From Pusillimonas sp. T7-7 (lineage in GTDB: Bacteria; Pseudomonadota; Gammaproteobacteria; Burkholderiales; Burkholderiaceae_B): DNA of 64,000 nucleotides. Both the position numbers and the translations under genes were made by a program. Shown one piece after another: positions 49,853 to 59,290 of the stretch; the stretch's first letter is position 1, and each line of letters opens with the position of its first letter. The DNA is taken from positions 992,001 to 1,056,000 of the forward strand of contig NC_015458.1 of the NCBI RefSeq assembly GCF_000209655.1, given 5' to 3'. The notes under the pieces are model-generated. The model had not been told where the DNA came from and made no database searches. It saw nothing but the letters and a program-made list of their open reading frames with translations.

Positions 49853-51256
49853 TTATTTCAGAGTGATCTTGCTGATCCGGTCACGCGTTTCATCGTCTTT
49901 GCCGCGTGCTTTATTGATGGCGAATACGGCGCCTTTGCCGTCAGTGCTCAGATGGTTGGGCAGGCTTCCGGCTTCCAGGTTGGCGACCAGCTCGCCGTCC
50001 AGATTGATGACTGCTATCGAGCCTGCACCTCGGCTGATTACATAGGCCAGCTTGTTTTGTGCATCCCAAACCACATTAAGCGGACCCGCACCTACGCTGA
50101 CGGAATGCAGGATCTCACCTTTCTTCAGATCAAGCAGTTGTACATTGTCGCTGCCTTGCGATGCCACGAACAAGACATTGGCCTGCGGTACGACCGCTAC
50201 GCCAATGGAACTGTTGGCGCCCGGCAGCGTATACACATGCTCCACTTGCTGTTTTGCCAGGTCAATTACAGCGGCTTCGCTTGTAGGCAGGCTGACGGTG
50301 TAGAGTTTGCTGTTCTTGGCATCAAGAGCCAGGCTCATGGGCTGGAAATCCTTCCCGCGCATGCCTGACTTGATGGCGATGGAATCCAGCTGTTCAAGCT
50401 TCTGGGTATCGAATACGATGATTTCGCTTTCACTGAACGCCGATACATAAGCGCGATGGTGCTCGCTGTCGATAGCGACATCGCGGGCGTGCGGGGCGAC
50501 GCCATGGTCAAACTGCTTGACCAGAGACAAATCGGACTGCTTGTATACAGCCACCGTATTGGCGCGGGTGTTGGTGACCCATACCGTTCCGGCTGCATCA
50601 TCAACAGCCACGCCATAGACAGCCATGATCTGGCCTTTGTCGCTGGTCTTGTCGGCAGCAGGGGTAACGCTGGCCTCAATCTTCAGCGTATCGGCGTTCA
50701 CTTTCATCAGTGCCGACTCCTTGACTGGAGGACGGCCTACCGCCGACGTGACGAACAGCATGTTGCTGGCTGCACTGTAAGCGCTTTGATACATGCCCGG
50801 TTGCACACGCTCGGCAACGATATTGAACTTTTCTGCACCGCTGAACTTGAGGTCGGGCGATACCTTCAGCTCGAAGACATCGGCTGCGGAAGGCTTGGCA
50901 ACCTGCACGACCACAGGATGGCGGCCAACAGCAGCGTCGGCGGGCACAGCAATAGTCGTGCTGAATTTGCCGTCCTGGTCGGCGGTGACTGGCTGATCTT
51001 GGGCAACATTCTGGCCGCTGCGCAGCAGTTGTATTTCCTGGCCCGCCTTGAAGCCGGAACCGTTGATAACGGCTTCACTGCCCGGCGTGACGACACCAAC
51101 GCTGGAAATCCTGCCCTTGAAGTCGGTGTCGGGCTGGTCGAATACGGTATTGGCGGCGTACACGCTGCCGGCAGACAGTGCCAGGGCGAGTACTGCAGCC
51201 GTATGCTTCAATACGGCAGTTTTACCAAAACGAATGCCAATAAGATGGGTTTGCAT
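49853..51256 (-). CDS. Secreted YncE-like beta-propeller protein in the siderophore operon
   Basis: A protein of 467 residues with a signal peptide ending AGSVYAAN. Residues about 45-125 form an Ig-like/TIG-like region (VVTPGSEAVINGSGFKAGQ). The remainder repeats a YVTN-type pattern (VYGVAVDDAAGTVWVTNTRANTVAVY, shown in part as VWVTNTRANTVAVY; also LFVASQGSDNVQLLDL), giving a six- or seven-bladed propeller. Function is unknown. It sits inside the enterobactin-type operon between the NRPS and the isochorismatase, so a role in periplasmic siderophore handling is possible but unproven. Confidence 0.8.
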   Translation of the reverse strand: MQTHLIGIRFGKTAVLKHTAAVLALALSAGSVYAANTVFDQPDTDFKGRISSVGVVTPGSEAVINGSGFKAGQEIQLLRSGQNVAQDQPVTADQDGKFSTTIAVPADAAVGRHPVVVQVAKPSAADVFELKVSPDLKFSGAEKFNIVAERVQPGMYQSAYSAASNMLFVTSAVGRPPVKESALMKVNADTLKIEASVTPAADKTSDKGQIMAVYGVAVDDAAGTVWVTNTRANTVAVYKQSDLSLVKQFDHGVAPHARDVAIDSEHHRAYVSAFSESEIIVFDTQKLEQLDSIAIKSGMRGKDFQPMSLALDAKNSKLYTVSLPTSEAAVIDLAKQQVEHVYTLPGANSSIGVAVVPQANVLFVASQGSDNVQLLDLKKGEILHSVSVGAGPLNVVWDAQNKLAYVISRGAGSIAVINLDGELVANLEAGSLPNHLSTDGKGAVFAINKARGKDDETRDRISKITLK

Positions 51257-51368
51257 TTCTGTTCCTTGTTATAGCAGACTGATCAAGCTGAAAAAGACTG
51301 GACAAAAGTTTATGGAAGAGCCGGTTGTTGGCTCCGTGTACAGGAATGGTCAAGCATCAAGGCTCGCA

Positions 51369-54300
51369 TCAACCACGCACGTCGGCCGTCGTCAACGCCC
51401 GGTCGAGAGTGGTCAGCAACTGCGTCGTTGCATGTTCGCCGGTTAAGTGGGCGTGCAGCGATGCGATGTCGTGCACGGCAATGTGTGCTGCCCAGGGCCG
51501 CCACATATCGGGATGCAGGTCTTCGCCTTGATGGTCCAGAGCTGCTCGGTAGTAAAGCAGCGTGCCATCGTAAAAATGGTGCTCGTGTTTGCGCACCAGC
51601 GCATTGCTGTGGTCGACCGAGGCAATAATGCCATTGAGCTGGGCATCGGTCAGCTGGCCCAGGGCATGTCCGCTGCCACGCAGGAATTCAATGACGCCTG
51701 CACGATTCAGTTTGCCGCTGCCCAGTGCATCGGGGTCGTAGCCCGCAATGTGCATGATGGCCTTGTAGGCGGCATCGTGTGCGGGTTCGGGGCGCACGCG
51801 CCAGGCGTCGCTGGGATAAGCATCAAGCATGCATACCACGCCGACCGGACGGCGGCGCTCGGCCAGCACGCAGGCCACTTCATGCGCAATAATGCCGCCC
51901 ACGGACCAACCCAGAAGATGATAGGGCCCTTCGCTTTGCAGGGACTCCATGTGGTCGGCGTAGCGGCTTGCCAGTTCACGCAGGGTGTTGATGCCCTCGC
52001 TGTCGTGACCGAGCCAGGGTGATTGCAAGCCATAAACGGCGCGCGCAGTAGGCAGCTGCCGGGCCAGCAGTCCGTAGCACCAGCTCAGGCCTCCTGCCGG
52101 ATGTATGCAGAACAGCGCCGGACGGCTCTGGCCGGTGTCGGGCTGAAGAATAAATCCACGGCCGAATCCATGGCCAAGTGCTGGTTTTTCAATGTCGTGG
52201 GCGGTGTCAAGATAAGAGGCCAGCCGCGATACGGTTGGATGTTCGAAAACCGCGCCCAGCGTCAAGTCTTCCGAGAATTGCTTGCGTAACAGGCTGGCCA
52301 GCCGGGCAGCCAGCAAAGAGTGTCCGCCGAGCGAAAAGAAGTCATCATCGGCGGCCGGCTCGGCATTCAGCTCGAGCACGCTCTTGAACAGTTTGGCCAA
52401 AATACGTTCTGTGGCTGTCTGTGCAGGGCGGCCGGTTCCAGAGACAAAAGCAGGGGCGGGCAAGGCCTTGCGATCCAATTTTCCGTTGGCGTTTACGGGC
52501 AGGACGTCCAGCCCGAGCACGGCGGACGGCACCATGGCATCAGGCAGATGTTCACGGGCATAAACCAGCACGCTGTCTTGATCCACGCTCTGGCCCTCCC
52601 GTGCGACCATATAGGCCACCAGGCGGGCTTGTCCGGGCTGGTCTTCACGTGCAATGACAGCCAGTTCTCGGCATGCCGGATAACGGCCGAGCACGGCTTC
52701 GACTTCCCCCAGCTCAATGCGCTGGCCACGTATCTTGACTTGATGGTCCAGGCGGCCCAAATACACTACGGCACCATCGTTACGCCAACGTGCCAGATCG
52801 CCCGTGTCGTACATGCGTGCATCAGCCGCTACGTCGAAAGGGTCGGGTATAAAGCGTTCTGCGGTCAGGTCGGGCCGGCCCAGGTAGCCGTCGGCAAGCT
52901 GGCGTCCGCCCAGATACAGCGTTCCGGCCACGCCGGGTGGAACGGGTCGCAGATAGCGGTCCAGAACATACAGTTGCGTATTCCATACCGGCAGCCCTAT
53001 AGGCAAGGGGTCGGAAGCGTCGTCGCGATGGGCCCGCCAGTAGCTGACGTCCACAGCGGCTTCGGTAGGGCCGTACAGATTATGCAGTTCCGACTTGATT
53101 CGGGCATGAAAGCGGTCTCGCAGGCCGGCGCTTAACGCTTCGCCGCTGCAATACACATGGTCCATCTCCAGACCCTGGCTGCCCGGTTCATTCAAAAAGG
53201 CGGCCAGCATGGAGGGCACGAAATGCGCAACGTTTATGCCTGCCTTCCTGATCAGCTGGGCCAAGGCGTGGGGGTCACGATGCAGTCCGGGCTCGGCGAC
53301 GACCAGCGGGGCGCCGCACAACATGGGCAGGAAGAGCTCCCATACCGATACATCAAAGGTATACGGCGTTTTCTGCAGGAAGCTGTGCTCGGGGGTCAGC
53401 GCGTAGTGGGCTTTCATCCAGAGCAGCCGATTGACGATGGCGCGATGGCTGACAACTACACCCTTGGGCTCGCCCGTGGAGCCTGAGGTGTAAAGTACAT
53501 AGGCAGGGTCTTGCGCTGCTGGCCCGGCCCAGGCGGGAATGGTCTGCGCCACGCTGAATAACGCTTCCACATCAAGGGCTTTTGAAAAGCCGTTCAGTCT
53601 GGCCAGCGTCGCGCCGTCGCCGATGACGGCGGCGGGCTGCGCGGATTTCAGTATGCGCGCCATGCGTTCGTCGGGCTGCTCTATATCCAGCGGCAGATAG
53701 GCCGCAGCTGCCTTCATGATGGCGTGCAGGCACATGACCATGAAATCGCTGCGGGGCAGGGCTACCGCCACGATGTCGCCGGACTTGACCCCCGCTTGTC
53801 GCAGCCCTGTTGCAGCACGGTGGACCAGCAGGTCGAATTCGCGGTAAGTAATGGAATGGCGGCCAAAGCGCAAAGCTTCGCGATCAGCGTAGGCCGCACA
53901 ACTTGCTGCGGTCAGGTCGCTGAGCGTGGTGTCGGGTACTTCGTGCGCTGTCTGGTTTACCGTGTGCACCCAGTGCTGCAACTCAGCCGGCCCCAGCGTT
54001 TCTACCTCCAGCAGCGAGTCGGCCTGCAAGGCCCGACCTATAAATCCGGTCAACCGTTCCAGGTGGGTGTCGAGTCCGGACTGCTGATATAGCTTGGGGT
54101 TGGCCTCGAGCTCAAGCCGCAATTCCGAACCATCGGCTTGCGCCCTGAAGTTGAAGTTGAGGTCTTCGACCGGGCCGGCGCATAGCACTTCTTGCCGCGC
54201 AAGCAGCCCGGATTGCCGGTAGGGTGCATCAAAAGGCAGAATGTTTATCAAAGGCCCATGCAAACGCCGCAGTCCGCCTAGCAAGCCCAGGTCGCGGCGC

Positions 54301-55337
54301 AGTTGCTCGCTGCGATAACGGCCATGCTTGCGAGCCAGGCGCAACTGCCTGGCGGTGGCTTTGAAGAATGCGTTCAGCGGTTCGCTCTGGTCGATATTCA
54401 GCCGCAACGGCGCGACGTTCATGATGGTGGCTACGCTACGTGCGCTGGCATTACCCATGCGCCCCATCCAGGGAACGCCTATGACTGTGCTGTCCTGGCC
54501 GGTGTGGCGCTGCACATAGGCGGCAACCAGAGCGGTCAGCATGTCGGGCCAGCTGCATTGTGCTTCGTCCTGCCTGCGCTGCAGTTGAACGACCAGTTCA
54601 TGGTCCAGTTTGCGGCGGGCTTGCAATATGCTGTGCGCCGTCAATGCGGGACTGGCGCTCAGGCTGGCAACCTCATCGAGCTGATTCAGGCTTTCTTGCC
54701 AAAATTCGGCATCTTCAATGCGCCGGCTGCTGGTCCGGTACGCGTGGTCCTCCTTGACGACGGCTTCGAAGGGCGTTAGCGGCGTACCATGACTGCCTTG
54801 CTCGAGCAGGGCCTGGTACAGCTGTATGGCTCGCTTCTCGATAAGCGACATTCCATAGCCGTCGGCAGCCAGATGGTGTACCCGCTGATACCAAAAATAA
54901 TGACGCTCTCCCGCTATGAATATGATGTGGCGCGCCAGAGCATCAGCGGCCGGATCTACGGGCGTGCGCAGATCGCGGAGCATGTGTTCTTTTGCCTTTT
55001 CAGGCGCATCGGGTCCGGCGCTCAAATCCACCACGTCCACGACGGGCGCGGATGCGGCATCGAGGTATTGCAGGGGGCCGGACTCATGGTCGATGAATCT
55101 TAATGACACGGCATTGGCTTCGCGCAGTGTTTGGTTTACTGCCAATACGAACTTCGGCAGATTCAGCACGTCTTGAATCTCGGTGCAGTGCCCGGTGTTG
55201 AAAATGGGATTTTGAGGATCCAGGCGCTGAGCATACCAAAGCCCTTCCTGAGCCTCGGTCAGCGGCACGGCGCGCGCCGGCTCTTGCATGAAGCCCAGGT
55301 CGTCAGGGGTCTTGGTAAGGAGATCGTCGACTTTCAT
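51369..55337 (-). CDS. entF: Nonribosomal peptide synthetase, EntF-like (C-A-PCP-TE), serine-activating
   Basis: A protein of 1322 residues starting MKVDDLLTKTP at 55337. Domains in order: condensation (HHLAADG at 154-160), adenylation (TSGSTGEPKG near 616, NLYGPTEAAVD), carrier (LGGHSLLA, Ser near 1007) and thioesterase (GWSVGG, Ser near 1144). The specificity positions I can read (D, V and W in FDVSVWE, H in AHFVPS, S in YCSGEAL, V and D in EAAVDVS) match the EntF serine code except Tyr for Phe. It should couple 2,3-dihydroxybenzoyl to Ser and cyclise the trimer, as for enterobactin. No MbtH-like gene is seen. Confidence 0.93.
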   Translation of the reverse strand: MKVDDLLTKTPDDLGFMQEPARAVPLTEAQEGLWYAQRLDPQNPIFNTGHCTEIQDVLNLPKFVLAVNQTLREANAVSLRFIDHESGPLQYLDAASAPVVDVVDLSAGPDAPEKAKEHMLRDLRTPVDPAADALARHIIFIAGERHYFWYQRVHHLAADGYGMSLIEKRAIQLYQALLEQGSHGTPLTPFEAVVKEDHAYRTSSRRIEDAEFWQESLNQLDEVASLSASPALTAHSILQARRKLDHELVVQLQRRQDEAQCSWPDMLTALVAAYVQRHTGQDSTVIGVPWMGRMGNASARSVATIMNVAPLRLNIDQSEPLNAFFKATARQLRLARKHGRYRSEQLRRDLGLLGGLRRLHGPLINILPFDAPYRQSGLLARQEVLCAGPVEDLNFNFRAQADGSELRLELEANPKLYQQSGLDTHLERLTGFIGRALQADSLLEVETLGPAELQHWVHTVNQTAHEVPDTTLSDLTAASCAAYADREALRFGRHSITYREFDLLVHRAATGLRQAGVKSGDIVAVALPRSDFMVMCLHAIMKAAAAYLPLDIEQPDERMARILKSAQPAAVIGDGATLARLNGFSKALDVEALFSVAQTIPAWAGPAAQDPAYVLYTSGSTGEPKGVVVSHRAIVNRLLWMKAHYALTPEHSFLQKTPYTFDVSVWELFLPMLCGAPLVVAEPGLHRDPHALAQLIRKAGINVAHFVPSMLAAFLNEPGSQGLEMDHVYCSGEALSAGLRDRFHARIKSELHNLYGPTEAAVDVSYWRAHRDDASDPLPIGLPVWNTQLYVLDRYLRPVPPGVAGTLYLGGRQLADGYLGRPDLTAERFIPDPFDVAADARMYDTGDLARWRNDGAVVYLGRLDHQVKIRGQRIELGEVEAVLGRYPACRELAVIAREDQPGQARLVAYMVAREGQSVDQDSVLVYAREHLPDAMVPSAVLGLDVLPVNANGKLDRKALPAPAFVSGTGRPAQTATERILAKLFKSVLELNAEPAADDDFFSLGGHSLLAARLASLLRKQFSEDLTLGAVFEHPTVSRLASYLDTAHDIEKPALGHGFGRGFILQPDTGQSRPALFCIHPAGGLSWCYGLLARQLPTARAVYGLQSPWLGHDSEGINTLRELASRYADHMESLQSEGPYHLLGWSVGGIIAHEVACVLAERRRPVGVVCMLDAYPSDAWRVRPEPAHDAAYKAIMHIAGYDPDALGSGKLNRAGVIEFLRGSGHALGQLTDAQLNGIIASVDHSNALVRKHEHHFYDGTLLYYRAALDHQGEDLHPDMWRPWAAHIAVHDIASLHAHLTGEHATTQLLTTLDRALTTADVRG

Positions 55338-55354
55338 GAAACGGAAATGCTGCG

Positions 55355-55591
55355 CTAGCCTTGCTGTGCCGCCTGGACCAACGCCCACCAGTGCCCCAGG
55401 GTTGCATCAAGCGCCATCTCGGAAAAGTCGATGCTGACGCCTGCATCACGCCATTGCGATGCCAACGTCATGGTGCGCATGGAATCCAGACCCAGATCCA
55501 TGAGGTTGTCATCGTTGCCAATCTCGGAAGGATCTTCATGCAGGATACGGGCAATGTCGGCCCGCATGGATTCTAGTGTCGGAGTGCTCAT
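55355..55591 (-). CDS. Free-standing aryl carrier protein
   Basis: A protein of 78 residues with the phosphopantetheine site in LGLDSMRTM. Its sequence from ILHEDPSEIGNDDNLMDLGL onward resembles the EntB C-terminal carrier domain. The start overlaps the EntE stop in ATGA, and the NRPS starts 17 bases after its stop, so carrier, loading enzyme and NRPS should be made together. A phosphopantetheinyl transferase is not in the window. Confidence 0.93.
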   Translation of the reverse strand: MSTPTLESMRADIARILHEDPSEIGNDDNLMDLGLDSMRTMTLASQWRDAGVSIDFSEMALDATLGHWWALVQAAQQG

Positions 55592-57234
55592 GAGTTTTGC
55601 TGGGTAGTGTCTAGTTGGGCGCGCAGCTGCGCGCGTAAGGCCTTCCGGCTGATTTTGCCGACAGCGGTTGCGCTGAAGGTGTCCACAAAAACAACTTGAT
55701 CAGGTACTTTGAAATCGGCTATGCCGCGCCCGCGCATCCATTTTTTCAGTTCGGCGGTGCGTGGCTTTTCGTTTCTGGGGATGATGAAGGCGCAACTGCG
55801 CTCACCCAGGTAATCGTCGGGCACAGATACTACGGCCGCATCGAAGACGGCAGGGTGTGCGAGCAGATGGTTTTCGATTTCTTCGGCGGATATTTTTTCG
55901 CCTGCGCGATTGATGTGATCGCCCGCCCGGCCTTGTACGACCAGATAACCGGCGGGAGTCAACTTGACGATATCGCCAGTGCGGTAATAGCCATCATCTG
56001 TGAATGAGCGTTGGTTGGCGGCGGGGTTGTTGTAGTAGCCACGTATGGTGTAGGGGCCGCGCGTCAGCAAATGCCCGGCTTCGCCATCGGCAACGGGTTG
56101 GCCGTTGTCGTCGACGATAAGAAGCTCGTCGTCGGGGCTGATGGGCCGGCCCTGGGATTCGATAATGGTTTCCTGGTCGTCGCCAAGGCGTGTGTAGTTG
56201 ACCAGGCCTTCGGCCATGCCAAAGACTTGTTGCAGTGTAACGCCCAGCCCGGGTTTTACACGTCGCGCCACTTCGGGAATCAGTTTGGCGCCGCCTACTT
56301 GTATGACGCGAAGGGTGGATAAATCAGTCGTGCTGCGTTGGGCGGCATCCAGCCACAGCATCAGCAAGGGCGGAACCAGGCTGCACTGCGTTACTTTTTC
56401 GCGTTCGATCAGTTCGAAGCAGACTTCGGGACTGGGCGAAGAGCTGAGCACAACACGGCCGCCCGCGTATAGAGTGCCCAGGAAGCCAGGAGAGCTCATG
56501 GGAAAGTTGTGGGCCATGGGCAAAGCGCACAACAAGACGCTGTCGCCATCCAGCTCGCAGATGCGCGCGCTTTCGCGCAGCGTGTAGATATAGTCGTCGT
56601 GGGTGCGCGGGATAAGCTTGGACAAACCTGTGCTGCCGCCCGAAATTTGCAGAAAAGCAATGTCTTGCGCCAACGAGGCGGTGGCAGGAATAGCAGAGCC
56701 GGCGCCGATCGATTCGATGTCCTGCAGGCTGGTGTGTGGCTCTGCGGCGTCGCCGACAACGATGACGTGCTCAATGTCAGGGCAGCGTTCCTGCAAGGTG
56801 GCGGCCAGGCCGCGGTAGTCAAAGCCGCCGTGTTCCGCTGCACATAGGTAGCCTTTGGCGCCACCAGTCGTGGCGAAGTGCTCGATTTCGATAATACGAT
56901 GTGCTGGCAAGGCATAAAGAGGTATGATGCCGGCCCTGAACAGCCCGAAAATAACGGTAAGAAACTCCGGAATATTGGGCAGATGCACAACAATACGGTC
57001 GCCAGCCTTGAAGCCTTTTGCCAGCAAGCCTGCCGCAATGGCCGAGGCATGCTGATCTAGTTGCGCGTAGCTGAGCCGTTGCGAGCCACCAACGACTGCG
57101 ATGCGGTCAGGGTGCTGCTCTGCTCGGCTACGTAATAAGGCGCCAAAGGTTTCACCCCGCCAATGTCCGGCCTGACGATAACGTTGTACGTACTCGTCGG
57201 GCCAGCCATGCTGGGGAGTCGTCGGTTTGTTCAT
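55588..57234 (-). CDS. entE: 2,3-dihydroxybenzoate-AMP ligase
   Basis: An adenylation enzyme of 548 residues. It begins like EntE/DhbE (a short tail then WRGETFGALLRSRAEQHPDR, shown as GETFGALLRSRAEQ) and has QISGGSTGLSKLIPRTHDDY as P-loop, AHNFPMSSPGFLG with the aryl-acid signature and YRTGDIVKL. It activates 2,3-dihydroxybenzoate and loads it on the aryl carrier protein encoded next. A candidate Fur site lies directly upstream, so the biosynthetic operon probably starts here. Confidence 0.95.
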   Translation of the reverse strand: MNKPTTPQHGWPDEYVQRYRQAGHWRGETFGALLRSRAEQHPDRIAVVGGSQRLSYAQLDQHASAIAAGLLAKGFKAGDRIVVHLPNIPEFLTVIFGLFRAGIIPLYALPAHRIIEIEHFATTGGAKGYLCAAEHGGFDYRGLAATLQERCPDIEHVIVVGDAAEPHTSLQDIESIGAGSAIPATASLAQDIAFLQISGGSTGLSKLIPRTHDDYIYTLRESARICELDGDSVLLCALPMAHNFPMSSPGFLGTLYAGGRVVLSSSPSPEVCFELIEREKVTQCSLVPPLLMLWLDAAQRSTTDLSTLRVIQVGGAKLIPEVARRVKPGLGVTLQQVFGMAEGLVNYTRLGDDQETIIESQGRPISPDDELLIVDDNGQPVADGEAGHLLTRGPYTIRGYYNNPAANQRSFTDDGYYRTGDIVKLTPAGYLVVQGRAGDHINRAGEKISAEEIENHLLAHPAVFDAAVVSVPDDYLGERSCAFIIPRNEKPRTAELKKWMRGRGIADFKVPDQVVFVDTFSATAVGKISRKALRAQLRAQLDTTQQNS

Positions 57235-57251
57235 GAGAATGAGTGTTATTT
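57234..57251. promoter_or_regulatory. Candidate Fur box before entE
   Basis: TGAGAATGAGTGTTATTT at the entE start resembles the 7-1-7 Fur consensus TGATAATNATTATCA in its left half well and its right half partly. It overlaps the start codon region. Iron control is expected for such a locus, but this match alone is modest. Confidence 0.35.
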
Positions 57252-57292
57252 AGCTAGTTTGCTATCTTAGCATTTTGCAGGCTGAATGTAGG

Positions 57293-57319
57293 CTGAAAAA
57301 ACCCGCCAACCGGCGCCTT
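57293..57319 (-). terminator. Possible terminator after the cytoplasmic esterase gene
   Basis: On the minus strand CGCC-GGTT-GGCG is followed by GGTTTTTT. The stem is only four to five pairs, so it may be weak, but it would separate the uptake operon from the biosynthetic operon. Confidence 0.35.
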
Positions 57320-57332
57320 TGACAGGCTTGCC

Positions 57333-58145
57333 TTATGCGGCTGCGTGCAGAAAGTGTTTCAATGCATTTCGCGCAGCGCTATGCAGCATGGGACCATGTG
57401 CCTGGCCGCTCAGGATCTGAAGGCTGTTGTCTGTATGACCGGATGCCTGCAGCGCCCCATGGAAGCGCTGGGCGAAGGGGATGGTAGACACGCCGAGCTC
57501 TCGTGCGGCGCCGGGAATGGCAGGCAGAGGGCGCCAACGCTCTTCGCTGCCCACCAGTAGATGCACTGGCGTGCTGTTTCCCATTTCCAGCAAGGGACCA
57601 GGGTGGCGAGCTTGCAGCAGAGCCAGCATATGCGGCCAATACCACCATAAAGATGGGCTGGCCGCATAAATGCGATTGAACAGGCCGGGCGCCGCCAGCC
57701 AGCTGTACAGGCTGAACAGACCTGCATACGAATGTCCGAATAGCGCCACAGGGCCAGATGCAGCGCTGCCAGAGGCGTTCAGCCGAGGCAATACTTGGAG
57801 GCGCAGGAAATCAAGCAGATGATCAGCACCGCCACAGGGCCACTCCGCTTTCCTGGGGTCGCTGTGCAGGCCGCGCGGGCCTGACGGCGTGTAGTCGTAG
57901 GCACGCCATGGAGCCAGGATGCTGCGTTCCGCCACCCGATAGCCCAGGCTGGCCACCTGTATTGTGCCTGCCTGCACCGTGTCCAGGGCGGCATCCAGCG
58001 TGTCGTCCAGCCAATGTCCATCCAGTAACAGCAGCGTGTTTAGGCGGGAGCCCACTGCGATGTTTACGGGTCGCCATATGCGCAGACGGTATTCGCGGCC
58101 TGCATCGTTGGCCAATAAGTGTTCTGTGGTGAAAAACGCCGACAT
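57333..58145 (-). CDS. Cytoplasmic alpha/beta hydrolase, Fes/IroE-like siderophore esterase
   Basis: A protein of 270 residues without a signal peptide. It has LLLLDGHWLDDTL, YDYTPSGPRG, the nucleophile elbow GHSYAGLFSLY and a late GQAHGPML with the His. These match the catecholate esterase family also represented by the secreted protein at 47412-48344, at low identity. Its cytoplasmic location and its place 10 bases after the binding-protein gene suggest that it hydrolyses imported ferric siderophore to release iron. Confidence 0.87.
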   Translation of the reverse strand: MSAFFTTEHLLANDAGREYRLRIWRPVNIAVGSRLNTLLLLDGHWLDDTLDAALDTVQAGTIQVASLGYRVAERSILAPWRAYDYTPSGPRGLHSDPRKAEWPCGGADHLLDFLRLQVLPRLNASGSAASGPVALFGHSYAGLFSLYSWLAAPGLFNRIYAASPSLWWYWPHMLALLQARHPGPLLEMGNSTPVHLLVGSEERWRPLPAIPGAARELGVSTIPFAQRFHGALQASGHTDNSLQILSGQAHGPMLHSAARNALKHFLHAAA

Positions 58146-58155
58146 CGATCTTTGC

Positions 58156-59286
58156 TTACTTGTTCAGGTTCACCATATAAGTGCCCTGCATGGGCACGGT
58201 CAGAAAGCGCTGGTTGATTTCATCCAGTGTTTTCCGGGCGGAAATGTCGGCAAAGCGCTCCGGGTGTATCCAGCCTGCAAGCGCTTCAATGAAGATGACA
58301 TGCAGGGGGGAATCATTGAAGGCATGCCAAATGCCATGGGCATTGCCATTTCGTATGGCGGGCAGGGCGCCCAGGCGGTTACTGTCTATGATGCGCTTCA
58401 GGCTCTGGCGTGCTTCGTCTTCGGACGCTCCCGTACCTATGACCAGGCCGCTGCGAGTGCGCTTTCCGGAGCCGGTGCCAGTTGCCACGTAGATGGCCGG
58501 ATTACGGGTATTGATGTATTCAAAGCTAAGGCGGCCGGTTACGGTTTTAAGCACGTCTATGCCAATATTGTGGCCGCCCGCGTACTCAACCATTTCATTG
58601 AATGTGCCCGTGCCCGGTGAATTGCAGCAGTCTGTGCTGCCGGCATGAGCATGCACGAATACAGCGGGTTTCTGATCCGCCGGCACATCGGCCAGACGCT
58701 CTGCGACGGCCGCCATATGTGTTTCGTATAGCTCGATGAAGGCTTCGCTGCGCTCTTGCTGCCCCAGCGCCTTGCCCAGGGCCTGCAGGCTGGGCACGGT
58801 GTTTTCCATGGGTTGTACGAAAAAATCGATGATCAGGACGGGTATGCCCGCCGATTGAAACTGCCTGATGATCAGCGAGTCGTTGGGATCCTGGCCTTTG
58901 CCGATACCGGCAAAGCTGGCGGTGAGCAGGACAAGATCCGGCTGCAGTGCAAGCGCCTGTTCAACTGAAAAGGTATCTGCTGTGTGTCGTCCTACGACGG
59001 GTATCTTTGCAATGGCGGGAAAGTGTTCAAGATAGCTCTGGTATTCGTTCGAGAACGAAGTCCGGAACTCGTCAGACCAGCCTGCCAGGATGCTGACGGG
59101 GTCTGGGTGCAACAAGGCCAGGACCTGTAAATGACGGGCTTGTGTCAGGATGATGCGCTTGGCGGGGGCCTGCAGTGTTACGCTGCGTCCCACTGCATCG
59201 GTAACCGTAATGGGCTGGGCGCCAGCCAGCGCGCCGCTTAGCATCAGGCAGAGCAAAGCGCATGCGCGTGCAAATCGTAATACCAT
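58156..59286 (-). CDS. Iron-siderophore ABC transporter substrate-binding protein
   Basis: A protein of 376 residues with a signal peptide ending GALAGAQ. It belongs to the helical-backbone cluster A-II binding proteins: ITVTDAVGRSVTLQAPAKRI at the start of the mature part (20 residues), then the two-lobe fold with VEQALALQPDLVLLT. It should deliver ferric catecholate to the FecCD permease. The ATPase gene ends four bases upstream. No lipobox is apparent, so it is probably soluble in the periplasm. Confidence 0.9.
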   Translation of the reverse strand: MVLRFARACALLCLMLSGALAGAQPITVTDAVGRSVTLQAPAKRIILTQARHLQVLALLHPDPVSILAGWSDEFRTSFSNEYQSYLEHFPAIAKIPVVGRHTADTFSVEQALALQPDLVLLTASFAGIGKGQDPNDSLIIRQFQSAGIPVLIIDFFVQPMENTVPSLQALGKALGQQERSEAFIELYETHMAAVAERLADVPADQKPAVFVHAHAGSTDCCNSPGTGTFNEMVEYAGGHNIGIDVLKTVTGRLSFEYINTRNPAIYVATGTGSGKRTRSGLVIGTGASEDEARQSLKRIIDSNRLGALPAIRNGNAHGIWHAFNDSPLHVIFIEALAGWIHPERFADISARKTLDEINQRFLTVPMQGTYMVNLNK

Positions 59287-59290
59287 TTTC

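Noticed and set aside
50456..51274. Open frame of 272 codons on the plus strand
   Set aside because: Antisense to the beta-propeller gene, with no start context and no recognisable motif.
51318..51334. GAGCC/GGCTC hairpin between the NRPS and the propeller gene as a terminator
   Set aside because: The stem has five pairs and no T-tract follows on the minus strand, so an operon break here is not supported.
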